Below, in pieces: positions 27,601 to 35,516 of a DNA stretch of 61,971 nt. How positions within the stretch are numbered: position 1 is the first letter of the stretch; every line of letters begins with the position of its first letter. The notes below the pieces were generated by a model that ran no database searches, was not told the origin of the DNA, and saw only the letters and a list, made by a program, of their open reading frames with translations. The stretch is from positions 1-61,971 of the forward strand of contig JBCDLI010000009.1 of the NCBI GenBank assembly GCA_038745535.1, given 5' to 3'. The position numbers were made by a program, and so were the translations under genes. This stretch comes from JBCDLI01 sp038745535. Lineage in GTDB: Bacteria > Pseudomonadota > Alphaproteobacteria > Rhizobiales > Rhizobiaceae.

Positions 27601-28377
27601 GCAGCGCGGTATGCCGACGATTTGATCAAGCATCAAGAGGCCGGACTGGATGACCGGGCTGCGGCATTGGCGGCCGGGCATCGAATTTTCGGCTCCAAGC
27701 CCGGTGCCTATGGCGCAGGCCTACAGGCGCTCATTGATGAACGTGGCTGGCAGGATCGGTCAGATCTCGCGGAAGCCTATCTGGTTTGGGGTTCCTACGC
27801 ATACGGCGCGAAGGCAGAGGGTGAGGGCGCGCGCGAGATATTTGAACGGCGTTTGGCCGGTGTTCAGGCGGTCATCCAAAATCAGGACAATCGAGAGCAC
27901 GATCTGCTGGACTCTGATGACTACTATCAGTTCGAAGGCGGCATCACAGCGGCGATTGAACAGGTTTCTGGCCAGCAACCGGCAAACTATCATAACGACC
28001 ATTCGCGACCGGAGCGACCCGTTATCCGCACACTGGAAGACGAAATCGGACGAATTGTAAGGGCGCGTGTGATCAACCCAAAATGGATCGCTGGTGTCAT
28101 GCGCCACGGCTACAAGGGCGCATTCGAGATGGCTGCGACGGTCGATTACATGTTTGCTTTTGCCGCGACCACGGGCGCTGTCAAAGACCATCACTTTGAT
28201 GCGGTGCATCAGGCCTATCTGCAGGATGAGCAGGTATGCGAATTCATGCGAGAGGCCAATCCAGACGCACTCCGCGAGATGAGCGAGCGCTTACTGGAAG
28301 CAATAGACCGCGGTCTTTGGACACCGCGTAGCAATTCTGCACAATTCGAATTGAGAAGGTTGAGCGATAGCCGTTGA
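24694..28377 (+). CDS. cobN: cobaltochelatase large subunit
   Basis: A 1227-residue subunit, close to the ~1275 residues of the classic CobN. Segments typical of CobN/ChlH-family chelatases include SFLSACADIIDG, PTVAVVFYRA, VALVLANYPNKDGRLANGVG, HMGKHGNLEWLPGK, and ALTAWGTSNMRTGGDDI. It inserts Co2+ into hydrogenobyrinic a,c-diamide with CobS and CobT and ATP hydrolysis; cobS and cobT are not in the window. The ATG at 24694 lies 7 bases from cobW. Its stop is 3 bases from the end of the convergent vapC gene. Confidence 0.95.
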   Translation: MHLLAAQKGSVNDDTDEAIDLEQSPGDICFLSAADTDLSALANAYSEDGPTLRLVNIMQLTHPMSVDIWVEKTAAKSKLIVARLLGGLSYWQYLGDALQSACSRYGIQLALLPGDDKHDSALLEYSTTSTADWEKLWAFLREGGADNAKSFLSACADIIDGRKVMGEARPLLKAGVYRESKSGERPTVAVVFYRALMQSGQTAAIDALCNAVIARDLNVLAVFVTSLKDDVSQATVLRLFDKVSPDIVINLTGFAVSSPGADRVATVLESGGAVVLQAILASQSREAWETSPQGLSARDLAMSVALPEVDGRVFTRAISFKAVETFDERVECNIVAHAPDADGIGFVADLASRWIDLRRKPNSGKSVALVLANYPNKDGRLANGVGLDTPASTVRVLQAMDEVGYIVRDIPPDSSALMDIIKSGPTNVMNAYRNARETIDLRNYQAFFDTLPGAVQSQVTERWGAPESDPFFRDGKFHLPLTKFGSQFVGVQPARGYNIDPKETYHSPDLVPPHGYLAFYAHLRKHVDAVVHMGKHGNLEWLPGKALALSNNCFPGAVLGPIPHVYPFIVNDPGEGTQAKRRTSAVIIDHLTPPLTRAESYGPLKDLEVLVDEFYQAIDGDPRRVRILKKRILDLVQDIGLGHDVGIAVEDETETALEKLDAYLCELKEMQIRDGLHVFGEAPSGALLTDLVTALARVPRGAGEGRDNSLQRALASDFDLGFDPLDTEMSKPWLGSRPRVLTDVSDDHWRTHGDTVERIEILAQKLVGRESEPNPGWKATSEVLQEIDARLRPSVEACGNAEIEGFLNALDGCFVPPGSSGAPTRGRPDVLPTGRNFFSVDCRAVPTETAWELGRKSADMLVTRYVQDHGEWPNSMALTAWGTSNMRTGGDDIAQAMALIGVRPVWDGVSRRVTGFEAISTTEMGRPRVDVTLRISGFFRDAFPEQIALLDHAIRFVAKLEEPAGQNPIAARYADDLIKHQEAGLDDRAAALAAGHRIFGSKPGAYGAGLQALIDERGWQDRSDLAEAYLVWGSYAYGAKAEGEGAREIFERRLAGVQAVIQNQDNREHDLLDSDDYYQFEGGITAAIEQVSGQQPANYHNDHSRPERPVIRTLEDEIGRIVRARVINPKWIAGVMRHGYKGAFEMAATVDYMFAFAATTGAVKDHHFDAVHQAYLQDEQVCEFMREANPDALREMSERLLEAIDRGLWTPRSNSAQFELRRLSDSR

Positions 28378-28379
28378 AT

Positions 28380-28763
28380 TCAGCCGCCGTTTTTCGGAAT
28401 GTATTGTACTTTGGGCAGACCAGAGAAGTGCGCATCGCACGTCAGGAGTTCGGCCTTCGCAGCAATCGCGGCTTGATAGACAATGGCATCTGCGGTTGCC
28501 AATTTATACCGGCTGCAAATGAATGCAGCGTCGCTTGCATTGCGATTGTCTAGCGGTACTGGCACGCAGTTCTCGGCAAAAGCGAGAAACGCTTCTCCGA
28601 CGTCCTGCCGAGCTTCCCTTAACGCCCATTTACAGACTTCCAGTATAACTATTGACGGGACAATGATTTCGTCTGCTCCACGTGGTACTTCCGCGAGTAG
28701 TTTCGGTCGTGATGGCGTATCGGCGAAGATCTCGATCCAAACGCACGTGTCCACAACCCGCAT
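28380..28763 (-). CDS. vapC: VapC-type PIN-domain toxin
   Basis: A 127-residue PIN nuclease. The expected acidic residues are present: Asp5 (VVDTCVW), Glu42 (IVILEVC), Asp92 (ATADAIVY) and Asp110 (TCDAHF). VapC toxins are Mg2+-dependent RNases, many of which cut tRNA or rRNA. The gene overlaps the upstream antitoxin by one base (TGATG). It lies on the minus strand between cobN and cobO, in a place where the cob genes would otherwise be contiguous, so it is best read as an inserted module. Confidence 0.9.
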   Translation of the reverse strand: MRVVDTCVWIEIFADTPSRPKLLAEVPRGADEIIVPSIVILEVCKWALREARQDVGEAFLAFAENCVPVPLDNRNASDAAFICSRYKLATADAIVYQAAIAAKAELLTCDAHFSGLPKVQYIPKNGG

Positions 28764-28975
28764 CAGAAGCGATCATCCCGGTCTCGGATTTCGGCTGTGT
28801 TTGCGCCTCTGGCGATGCCAACGAGATCGTCTACCGACGGTACAGGAACAAGCATTATCCCATCATCTTTGGGTATGACGACGAATTTCTGTCCCGCTTG
28901 TATGCCTTGCGAGTCGCGCACGGCTTTTGGGATCGCAATCTGGAACTTTGAGGACAAAGTTGCTGTGTTGGGCAT
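28763..28975 (-). CDS. vapB: AbrB/MazE-type antitoxin
   Basis: A 70-residue protein with an N-terminal SpoVT/AbrB swapped-hairpin DNA-binding domain (MPNTATLSSKFQIAIPKAVR, followed by LNVIPK-like VVIPKDDGIMLV) and a C-terminal tail that should bind VapC. It overlaps vapC by one base and would autoregulate the module from the short gap (28976-29036) that also precedes cobO on the other strand. Repressor binding there could influence cobO. Confidence 0.88.
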   Translation of the reverse strand: MPNTATLSSKFQIAIPKAVRDSQGIQAGQKFVVIPKDDGIMLVPVPSVDDLVGIARGANTAEIRDRDDRF

Positions 28976-29036
28976 TTTACGTTAGCTCATCGATCAACAT
29001 TTGTAAGAATATACGCTTTCTAGGACAGGTAGCAAG

Positions 29037-29654
29037 ATGACCATCGCCCCAGAAGAAACCGCCCGCCACAACGCCAAGATGGCCAAGAAAAAGGTCGCGC
29101 GCGACAAGATTATGGCGACGAAAACCGAGGAAAAGGGGCTCATTATCGTCACGACCGGTCGCGGGAAGGGAAAATCGACGGCTGCGTTCGGAATGATTTT
29201 TCGTCACATCGCGCACGGGCGTAAATGCGCGGTCGTACAATTTATCAAGGGCGGGATGGAAACCGGCGAACGTAACCTCATCACTAAGCGGTTTTCAGAC
29301 CTCTGCGAGTTTCACACGATGGGCGAAGGCTTCACTTGGGAGACGCAGGATAAAGCGCGCGACATGGAGATGGCGCAGGCGGCGTGGGCCAAGGCTAAAG
29401 AGCTTATCGCCCAAGAGAGCAATCACATGGTGCTGCTCGACGAAATCAACATAGCGATCCGCTACGAGTACTTGGACATTTCAGAGGTCGTTGCCTTCCT
29501 GCGTGATCACAAACCTGAAATGACCCACGTGGTGCTAACCGGCCGCAGCGCCGCCGACGAATTGGTTGAGTTCGCCGATCTGGTGACGGAGATGGAGTTG
29601 GTGAAGCATCCATTCCGGAGCGGTGTCAAAGCCCAAATCGGCGTTGAGTGGTGA
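29037..29654 (+). CDS. cobO: cob(I)yrinic acid a,c-diamide adenosyltransferase
   Basis: A 205-residue protein. TTGRGKGKSTAAFG (about residues 38-51) is the P-loop of the CobA/CobO/BtuR adenosyltransferase family; KGGMETGERNL and DEINIAIRYEYLD are conserved segments. It transfers the adenosyl group from ATP to cob(I)yrinic acid diamide. It is separated from cobN by 659 bases holding vapBC, so it probably has its own promoter. The downstream ICMT-like gene is convergent, with 2 bases between the stops. Confidence 0.95.
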   Translation: MTIAPEETARHNAKMAKKKVARDKIMATKTEEKGLIIVTTGRGKGKSTAAFGMIFRHIAHGRKCAVVQFIKGGMETGERNLITKRFSDLCEFHTMGEGFTWETQDKARDMEMAQAAWAKAKELIAQESNHMVLLDEINIAIRYEYLDISEVVAFLRDHKPEMTHVVLTGRSAADELVEFADLVTEMELVKHPFRSGVKAQIGVEW

Positions 29655-29656
29655 TC

Positions 29657-30238
29657 TTATGCCTTTGACACTGCGGTTTGTTTGCCAACGCTAAACCAGC
29701 GCGGTGTTTGGCTCTTGTACGTGCGATATTCGTCGCCGTAGGTGTGTTCGAGCCATTTTTCTTCCAACGGAATGACCGCGACATAGAGCACCGCGAGACT
29801 GGCTGCGGCAATTAGAGCTGGAGTTGACGCGGCAAGAATAACGAAACCGAAGCACAAGCCGATGTTACCGACATAAGTCGGGTTTCTCGACCACGCGAAA
29901 AGCTTGTCGGTTTTTAATGCGTTGTTTGCACCCATCGCTTGGTCCAAGCCCATCTGTACAATGGCCACTGACGACAGCGTCGAAATCGTGAAGCAGATCG
30001 GAAAGCCTACACCCCAGCGTAACCAGCCCGGCAAGTTCCACTCGTTCCACGATGTCATTCCCGCCTGATAGGCCGAACCAATCGCCGCAATAGTCACCGA
30101 CCACGTGATGATGCGTGCCGTCCAGCTCCAGTTTCGTGGAGGCCAAACCGGCGTTTCAGGATTTCTGATCGTCCAGCTTGCGCAAGTATAAACGAATATG
30201 CAGAGCGCGAAGGTTACTAGGGCAAGAATGTATGGCAT
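29657..30238 (-). CDS. isoprenylcysteine-carboxyl-methyltransferase-like membrane protein
   Basis: A 193-residue membrane protein with about five helices. RNPTYVGNIGL and the C-terminal PLEEKWLEHTYGDEYRTYKS are the hallmark cofactor-binding segments of the ICMT/PEMT family, which methylate carboxyl groups, phospholipids or small molecules with S-adenosylmethionine. The natural substrate is unknown. It is convergent with cobO and may have nothing to do with cobalamin. Confidence 0.8.
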   Translation of the reverse strand: MPYILALVTFALCIFVYTCASWTIRNPETPVWPPRNWSWTARIITWSVTIAAIGSAYQAGMTSWNEWNLPGWLRWGVGFPICFTISTLSSVAIVQMGLDQAMGANNALKTDKLFAWSRNPTYVGNIGLCFGFVILAASTPALIAAASLAVLYVAVIPLEEKWLEHTYGDEYRTYKSQTPRWFSVGKQTAVSKA

Positions 30239-30285
30239 TGGAAGCTCCGCGTTGTATTGGATTACGCGATGGGTACCCGATTAGT

Positions 30286-31041
30286 TCAATTTGACATGAG
30301 CAATCTCAGGGCGAGTGCGAGGCAGGTCACGACCAGTAACGGCTTGATCAGCCGGGCGCCTTTCCTGATTGCAAGAGAGCTGCCGACGGTCGCACCGAGT
30401 ACCTGGCCGACGGCCATGACAATTCCGATTTTCCAAACGATCGCGCCCGCGAAGGCGAACACAGCGAAGCCGCCGACATTGGAAGCAAAGTTCAAAAGCT
30501 TGGTGTGCGCGGTCGCTTTGAGGACACCAAAGCCCGCAAATGCGATGAACACCAACATGAAGAACGATCCTGTTCCGGGACCGAAGAAGCCGTCATAGAA
30601 AGCGATGAGCGGGACAAACGTCATCATTATTGTCCGCGGCGTCAGCCGTTCTCGCCTGTCGGTATCTCCGAGTTTTGGTTGGGCAGCGAAGTAGATCGCG
30701 ATTGTGATGAGCAAAAACGGTAATACCGATCCCAAGAAATCCTGCGGGACGCTGGCAATTGCAAGCGCTCCTACTGCACTCGCAACGAGCGCGATGAGGG
30801 CACCGGGCAACTGAGACCGCAGATCAACTTGGCCTGCCGCCGCATATCGCCACGCTGCTGTTCCGGCTCCGAAGAGGCCTTGAAGCTTATTGGTCGCGAT
30901 TGCTTGCAGCGGCGGCATGCCTGTCAACAGAAGCGCCGGAACGGTAATCAACCCGCCTCCACCAGCGATTGCATCGACAAATCCGGCGGCAAATGCAGCG
31001 GCGAACAGGAGCGCCAGTGTTGCGAGTTCAATCTCAGCCAT
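30286..31041 (-). CDS. TauE/SafE-family sulfite/anion permease
   Basis: The ATG at 31041 gives 251 residues; 12 extra codons upstream lack a hydrophobic start. About eight membrane helices and the conserved GGGGLITVPALL (residues 27-38) and GFFGPGTGSFF segments identify the TauE/SafE (TSUP) family, which moves sulfite, sulfonates or other organic anions. It faces away from the TerB-like gene. A role in cobalt or cobyric acid uptake is not shown. Confidence 0.9.
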   Translation of the reverse strand: MAEIELATLALLFAAAFAAGFVDAIAGGGGLITVPALLLTGMPPLQAIATNKLQGLFGAGTAAWRYAAAGQVDLRSQLPGALIALVASAVGALAIASVPQDFLGSVLPFLLITIAIYFAAQPKLGDTDRRERLTPRTIMMTFVPLIAFYDGFFGPGTGSFFMLVFIAFAGFGVLKATAHTKLLNFASNVGGFAVFAFAGAIVWKIGIVMAVGQVLGATVGSSLAIRKGARLIKPLLVVTCLALALRLLMSN

Positions 31042-31110
31042 GGCGTTCGTCTGCGCATGGTGGCAGCATCGGCGCAAGAGGAATCACAAGGTGGCGAGGG
31101 CAGAGGGCCA

Positions 31111-31521
31111 ATGAGTGTTCTTGAGACGATCAAGGAGAGGTTGACGGGCGATCCTGCCGTAAAACTTGTCTCCAACGACCCAGCGCTAACCGCTGAATTG
31201 CTGCTACTTTTTCGCGTGATGCTCGCTGACGGGCTGATCAAAGAAGAGGAGGTCGCGATGTTTAAACGCATTTGCAGCGATGCATTCGGTCTCGATCCCG
31301 ATCACATGGATGGCGTGTATCAGTATCTGCAGGATTTCGCCTACGAGATGACCGCAAAGCAGGCGACGGATTTGTTTCGTGATCAGCCGCTGGAACGCCG
31401 CAAGCTACTGCTCGATCATATGATCGCAATTGCCGAAGCAGACGCTGACCTGGATGTGAATGAGGTACGTGTGCTGCACCGTACCTCAGACATTTTGGGC
31501 TTTGACCTGAAGAGCGGTTGA
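31111..31521 (+). CDS. TerB-like protein
   Basis: I chose the ATG at 31111; the frame is open 94 codons further upstream but overlaps the divergent permease gene. The 136-residue product is an all-helical acidic TerB-type domain with two metal-ligand-like segments, MLADGLIKEEE and AEADADLDVNE, as in the tellurite-resistance protein family. Function is unknown; in other contexts TerB interacts with membranes and metal. It is divergent from the permease. Confidence 0.8.
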   Translation: MSVLETIKERLTGDPAVKLVSNDPALTAELLLLFRVMLADGLIKEEEVAMFKRICSDAFGLDPDHMDGVYQYLQDFAYEMTAKQATDLFRDQPLERRKLLLDHMIAIAEADADLDVNEVRVLHRTSDILGFDLKSG

Positions 31522-31692
31522 GTACCAATTGACGGTGCGCAGTTAGAACACCTATGGACGACGCGACAGAACTGCTGCGGCGGTCGGAACGATGTTTAAG
31601 CAGCACTGGACCCAATTCCGGCAGTCCTGCTTGAAGCTGTCCTTGCGATCTTTAACGGTCTGTCGTGGTATTTTACGTCTGGACCGAGAAGC

Positions 31693-32571
31693 TTGGGCAC
31701 CTCTTTTGATCAATACCTTATCGTCGACTGGTCGGCGGCATCGTCTCCCAAGCTCGGCAAGGATTCGATCTGGCTTGCATTTCACGACGGAACAAGGATG
31801 CAATGGGTTCGAAACATAGCGACGCGTTTTGAAGCTATGAAGTTGGTGGCCCAGACATGCCGAAATGCATTGTCTGGCGGGAAACGTTTGTTCGCCGGGT
31901 TTGATTTCGCGTTTGGGTACCCAGTTGGTAACGCCAAGATGATGACCGGTGAAAGCGGGTGGCAGGCGGTTTGGCATATGCTTGTGACGCGTGTTGATGA
32001 CACCGCACAGAACATCAACAACACCTATCAGCTTGCTGCCGCGCTCAATCGAGACACCTATGGTTCGTCCAGCGAAGGTCCGTTTTGGGGCCATCCACAC
32101 CAGCATGTTGGGCGATACGCCGGCCTGACGCCGACGAAACCCGCATCGTTTCCAAACGGCGAATATCGTTATGCGGAACGAGCTGTGCCCGGTGCAAAAT
32201 CACTGTGGCAACTGGCTTATAATGGTACTGTGGGACGCCAGGCGATGCTTGGCATGGGGCATTTAGAAAAGTTGCGCGGTGAGTTCTTCGATGACCTCGC
32301 TATATGGCCATTTGAAACACAATTCGCGGAAGACCTGTCAAAGCCTCTCTGCATAGCAGAGGTGTATCCATCGCTCTTCAAAGTCAAAGCTGAGCCGGGC
32401 GAAGTGCTTGATGCAACGCAGGTGAGAACGCTTGCCTCCCGATTTGCGGTGGCCGATCAAACGGGCGAATTGCAGACGTGGATTTCTCGTCCCGACTGTC
32501 TTAATGACAAAGCAACGGCTGACGTCCTGACAGAAGAGGGATGGATCGTCGGTGCGGGGCATATCAACTGA
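31693..32571 (+). CDS. DUF429-like protein in the cob operon
   Basis: A 292-residue protein starting at TTG after a GAGAAG site; no ATG or GTG exists in this frame between the upstream stop at 31597 and 31693. It has the RNase-H-like strands of DUF429 proteins: YLIVDWSAASS with a conserved Asp, LFAGFDFAFGYPVG and IAEVYPSLF, the last being the DUF429 signature. Function is unknown, though it might bind or process a nucleotide. Its stop overlaps cobH (TGATG), so it is translated in step with a corrin biosynthesis gene. Confidence 0.7.
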   Translation: MGTSFDQYLIVDWSAASSPKLGKDSIWLAFHDGTRMQWVRNIATRFEAMKLVAQTCRNALSGGKRLFAGFDFAFGYPVGNAKMMTGESGWQAVWHMLVTRVDDTAQNINNTYQLAAALNRDTYGSSSEGPFWGHPHQHVGRYAGLTPTKPASFPNGEYRYAERAVPGAKSLWQLAYNGTVGRQAMLGMGHLEKLRGEFFDDLAIWPFETQFAEDLSKPLCIAEVYPSLFKVKAEPGEVLDATQVRTLASRFAVADQTGELQTWISRPDCLNDKATADVLTEEGWIVGAGHIN

Positions 32572-33191
32572 TGCAATACGTTCGCGACCCTGCCGAGATT
32601 TATGCACAGTCATTCGCCACGATTGAACATGAGGTCGATCTCGCATCCTATTCGCTCGCGATGGCCAAGGTGGTGACACGGCTCATTCACGCATGTGGAA
32701 TGACAGATATCGTCGACGATCTGGATTTCGCCGAAAGTGCCGCGGAAATTGGCGCGGACGCGCTTCGGCAAGGTGCTGCGATCTACTGTGACGTGGAAAT
32801 GGTGCGTGCGGGTATCATCCGCAGTCGCCTACCTGAGGGGACCGAAACGATCTGCACATTAAACGATGCGCGAACCAACGCGCTTGCTGTTGAGAGAAGC
32901 GTGACGCGCAGCGCCGCAGCGGTCGACCTTTGGAAGCCGCTTTCGGGGTCGATCTGCGTGATCGGAAATGCGCCGACGGCTCTTTTTCGCCTGCTTGAGC
33001 GCATTGATGAAGGGGTGGGAACTCCGGCGCTCATCGTGGGTATTCCAGTCGGTTTTGTAGGTGCTGTTGAAAGTAAACGCGCTTTGGCAGATCACGGTTC
33101 TAAGCTCCCATTCGTAACGGTGCACGGGCGGCGAGGCGGCAGCGCTATGGCGTCATCGGTCATCAACGGTCTCAGCGGTGAAGCCAAATGA
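32571..33191 (+). CDS. cobH: precorrin-8X methylmutase
   Basis: I chose the ATG at 32571, which overlaps the upstream stop by one base, giving 206 residues, the family length. The catalytic His is His40 in RLIHACGM. Segments GADALRQGAAIYCDVEMVRAGI and GIPVGFVGAVESKRAL are characteristic. It moves the C11 methyl group to C12 to give hydrogenobyrinic acid. It overlaps the next gene by four bases. Confidence 0.95.
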   Translation: MQYVRDPAEIYAQSFATIEHEVDLASYSLAMAKVVTRLIHACGMTDIVDDLDFAESAAEIGADALRQGAAIYCDVEMVRAGIIRSRLPEGTETICTLNDARTNALAVERSVTRSAAAVDLWKPLSGSICVIGNAPTALFRLLERIDEGVGTPALIVGIPVGFVGAVESKRALADHGSKLPFVTVHGRRGGSAMASSVINGLSGEAK

Positions 33192-33598
33192 AGTTTCTCT
33201 TCCAGCGCGCGATGCTCATCGGCGTCATCAGCGGGACACTTGTATTTTTCGGCGTTCATCTCGCCGATACAGACGCATTGGGCACCGGATTGGTGATTGT
33301 GCTCGCCATCATAGCCTCACTTTATCCGGGTAGCTTGCTCCGGGCCGGAACAGGGGTGCCGCCGAAGATCTTGATACAAGAGTTTGCTGCCGCCGCATTC
33401 ACCTTGAGCTTTGTGGTCATGGGCGTTCTTGTGGCCAGCTGGTGGGTCATCCCCGGCTATATTTGGCACGGTCTTTGGGATTGGGCGCACCATGATAACG
33501 CGTTCGGTGCAAAAGTAGTCGCTTGGTATCCGCCGTGGTGTGCAGGTGTCGACTTCACAATCGGGGCCCTAGCCTTCATTTGGCTGGTTGTCTTGTGA
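33188..33598 (+). CDS. small integral membrane protein coupled to cobH and cobL
   Basis: A 136-residue protein with four membrane helices (about residues 8-26, 32-50, 68-90 and 118-135). Between helices 3 and 4 lies WHGLWDWAHHDN (His94, Asp98, His101, His102 and Asp103), dense in metal-ligand residues. I do not recognise its family with confidence. It overlaps cobH and cobL by four bases on either side, so it is tightly coupled to the corrin genes. Possible roles are metal handling or membrane attachment of the pathway, both speculative. Confidence 0.7.
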   Translation: MKFLFQRAMLIGVISGTLVFFGVHLADTDALGTGLVIVLAIIASLYPGSLLRAGTGVPPKILIQEFAAAAFTLSFVVMGVLVASWWVIPGYIWHGLWDWAHHDNAFGAKVVAWYPPWCAGVDFTIGALAFIWLVVL

Positions 33599-34797
33599 CC
33601 GACGCCTGGCTCAATATAATCGGCATTGGTGAGGACGGCATGGCAGGGCTATCGCCATTAGCGCGGACGCTCGTTGCAGGCGCCGACGTGATCGTTGGCG
33701 GAGATCGGCATCATACGCTCGCGGATAATATCACGGCAGATCGCATTGCTTGGCCATCACCATTTGATGCGATGATTGAAGAAATTCGCCGACAAAAGGG
33801 CAGGCGTGTGGTCGTGCTGGTGACAGGTGATCCGCTCTGGTTTTCGGTTGGTGCGCGTATCCTGAAGTCTATTCCTGCCGAAGAGATCACGTTTCATCCA
33901 CAGTTATCGGCGTTTCAGCTGGCAGCTTGTCGAATGGGGTGGTCACTTGCCGATGTGGAGACGCTGACCGTGCACGGACGACCGGTTGAGCAGATCGTGC
34001 CCTACATCACTCCCGAAGCACGGCTGTTGGTGCTGACGAAAGATGCGTCTTCGATCCGTGACATCGCGGAATTGTTGGTTCAGCGCGATTATGGACAATC
34101 CAAGATGACCGTTCTCGCCTGCATGGGGGGCGACACAGAACAGCGCTTTAATATGACCGCTGAGCATCCAATCAGTGAAGTGCCCGATTTCAACACGCTG
34201 GCTGTTGAGTGTGTCGCTGGACTTGAGGCGGAAGTGCTTCCGCGCGTCGGTTTGCCCGATGATGCATTTACTCACGATGGAAAAATGACGAAGCGCGCTG
34301 TTCGCGCGCTCGCGCTTGCAAAGTTGATGCCCATGCGCGGGCAGTTGCTTTGGGACATCGGATGTGGGTGCGGGTCGATTGCGATTGAATGGATGCGAGG
34401 CGCGCCCGAAGCGCTCGCGATCGGCTTTGAACCGAAGCCTGAGCGTCGGGATATGGCCGCACAAAATGCCAGACGGCTTGGCGCGCCGAAGTTGCGGTTG
34501 GTGGATGGCCAAGCGCCCGATTGTCTTGAGGGCAATCAGCATCCCGATGCTATTTTCATTGGTGGTGGTGTCGGTGACGCCGTGATCTCGAAGAGCCTGC
34601 AGGCTTTGAAAGACGGTGGTCGCCTCGTTGGCCATGCGGTGACGCTGGAAAGCGAAGCGGTGTTGTTGAGAGCGTACGCAGAGCATGGCGGCGAACTGCA
34701 GCGCATCAGTGTAGAGACAGCTGCGCCTGTGGGGCCATTCAACGGCTGGAAGCCCGCTATGCCCGTTACGCAGTGGTCTTGGTTGAAACCAGCGTGA
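33595..34797 (+). CDS. cobL: precorrin-6Y C5,15-methyltransferase (decarboxylating)
   Basis: I chose the GTG at 33595, overlapping the upstream stop, giving 400 residues, as expected for CobL. The N-terminal half is a tetrapyrrole methylase (LNIIGIGEDGMAGLSP and TGDPLWFSVGA); the C-terminal half is a CbiT-like SAM methyltransferase/decarboxylase (LWDIGCGCGSIAIEW). It methylates C5 and C15 of precorrin-6B and removes the acetate side-chain carboxyl. Its last bases overlap cobI. Confidence 0.95.
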   Translation: MTDAWLNIIGIGEDGMAGLSPLARTLVAGADVIVGGDRHHTLADNITADRIAWPSPFDAMIEEIRRQKGRRVVVLVTGDPLWFSVGARILKSIPAEEITFHPQLSAFQLAACRMGWSLADVETLTVHGRPVEQIVPYITPEARLLVLTKDASSIRDIAELLVQRDYGQSKMTVLACMGGDTEQRFNMTAEHPISEVPDFNTLAVECVAGLEAEVLPRVGLPDDAFTHDGKMTKRAVRALALAKLMPMRGQLLWDIGCGCGSIAIEWMRGAPEALAIGFEPKPERRDMAAQNARRLGAPKLRLVDGQAPDCLEGNQHPDAIFIGGGVGDAVISKSLQALKDGGRLVGHAVTLESEAVLLRAYAEHGGELQRISVETAAPVGPFNGWKPAMPVTQWSWLKPA

Positions 34798-35516
34798 GTT
34801 TGCTGGGTAAACTCATCGGTGTTGGTGTGGGGCCTGGTGCGCCAGACCTTTTGACCATGCGAGCCCATCGCGCGATTACCAACGCCCCTGTGATCGCGTA
34901 TCCTGCCCCCGATGACGGCAAGAGCTTTGCACGTTCAATCGTGACAGAATTCATCGCGCCAACGCAGATCGAGATTCCCATCATCATCCCAATGCGAAGC
35001 GAGCGGTATCCGGCTGTGGAAGTCTATGACCAAGCCGCTGACGATCTTCGGAAACATCTGGATAATAATCACGACATTGCGGTGCTATGTGAGGGTGATC
35101 CGTTCTTCTACGGGTCATTCATGTATCTCCATGATCGTTTGGCCGGTGACTATGAGACGGAGATTATTCCGGGAATTTCCTCCCCGCTTGCGGCCTCTGC
35201 GGTGCTCAATTTGCCGCTTGTTTCGCGCAATGACGTTCTAACGATCCTGCCCGCGCCGGGCGAAAACGATGATCTGCAAAGACAGATCTTAGCGGCTGAT
35301 ACGACCGTGATCATGAAGCTTGGTCGACACGCACCGCGCATCGTATCATTGCTCGGCGAGATGGGTCTTATCGACCGGGCGTATTATGCAGAACGCGTGA
35401 CGATTGAGGGATCCCAGTTCACGTGCCGACTGGCTGAATTGGGCAATCGCGAGGTCCCGTATTTTTCCATGATCATCGTACAGCGAAACTCTTCTGTTCA
35501 AGGTGCGAGAGCATGA
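34794..35516 (+). CDS. cobI: precorrin-2 C20-methyltransferase
   Basis: I chose the GTG at 34794, overlapping the cobL stop (GTGA), giving 240 residues and an N-terminus matching CobI (LIGVGVGPGAPDLLT). A longer start at 34773 would add seven residues. CEGDPFFYGSFMYLHDR is the conserved SAM loop. It methylates C20 of precorrin-2. It overlaps the next gene by four bases. Confidence 0.95.
   Translation: MSLLGKLIGVGVGPGAPDLLTMRAHRAITNAPVIAYPAPDDGKSFARSIVTEFIAPTQIEIPIIIPMRSERYPAVEVYDQAADDLRKHLDNNHDIAVLCEGDPFFYGSFMYLHDRLAGDYETEIIPGISSPLAASAVLNLPLVSRNDVLTILPAPGENDDLQRQILAADTTVIMKLGRHAPRIVSLLGEMGLIDRAYYAERVTIEGSQFTCRLAELGNREVPYFSMIIVQRNSSVQGARA

Noticed and set aside
31592..31819. 75-codon frame overlapping the DUF429 start
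   Set aside because: Overlaps a better supported gene and has no homology features.
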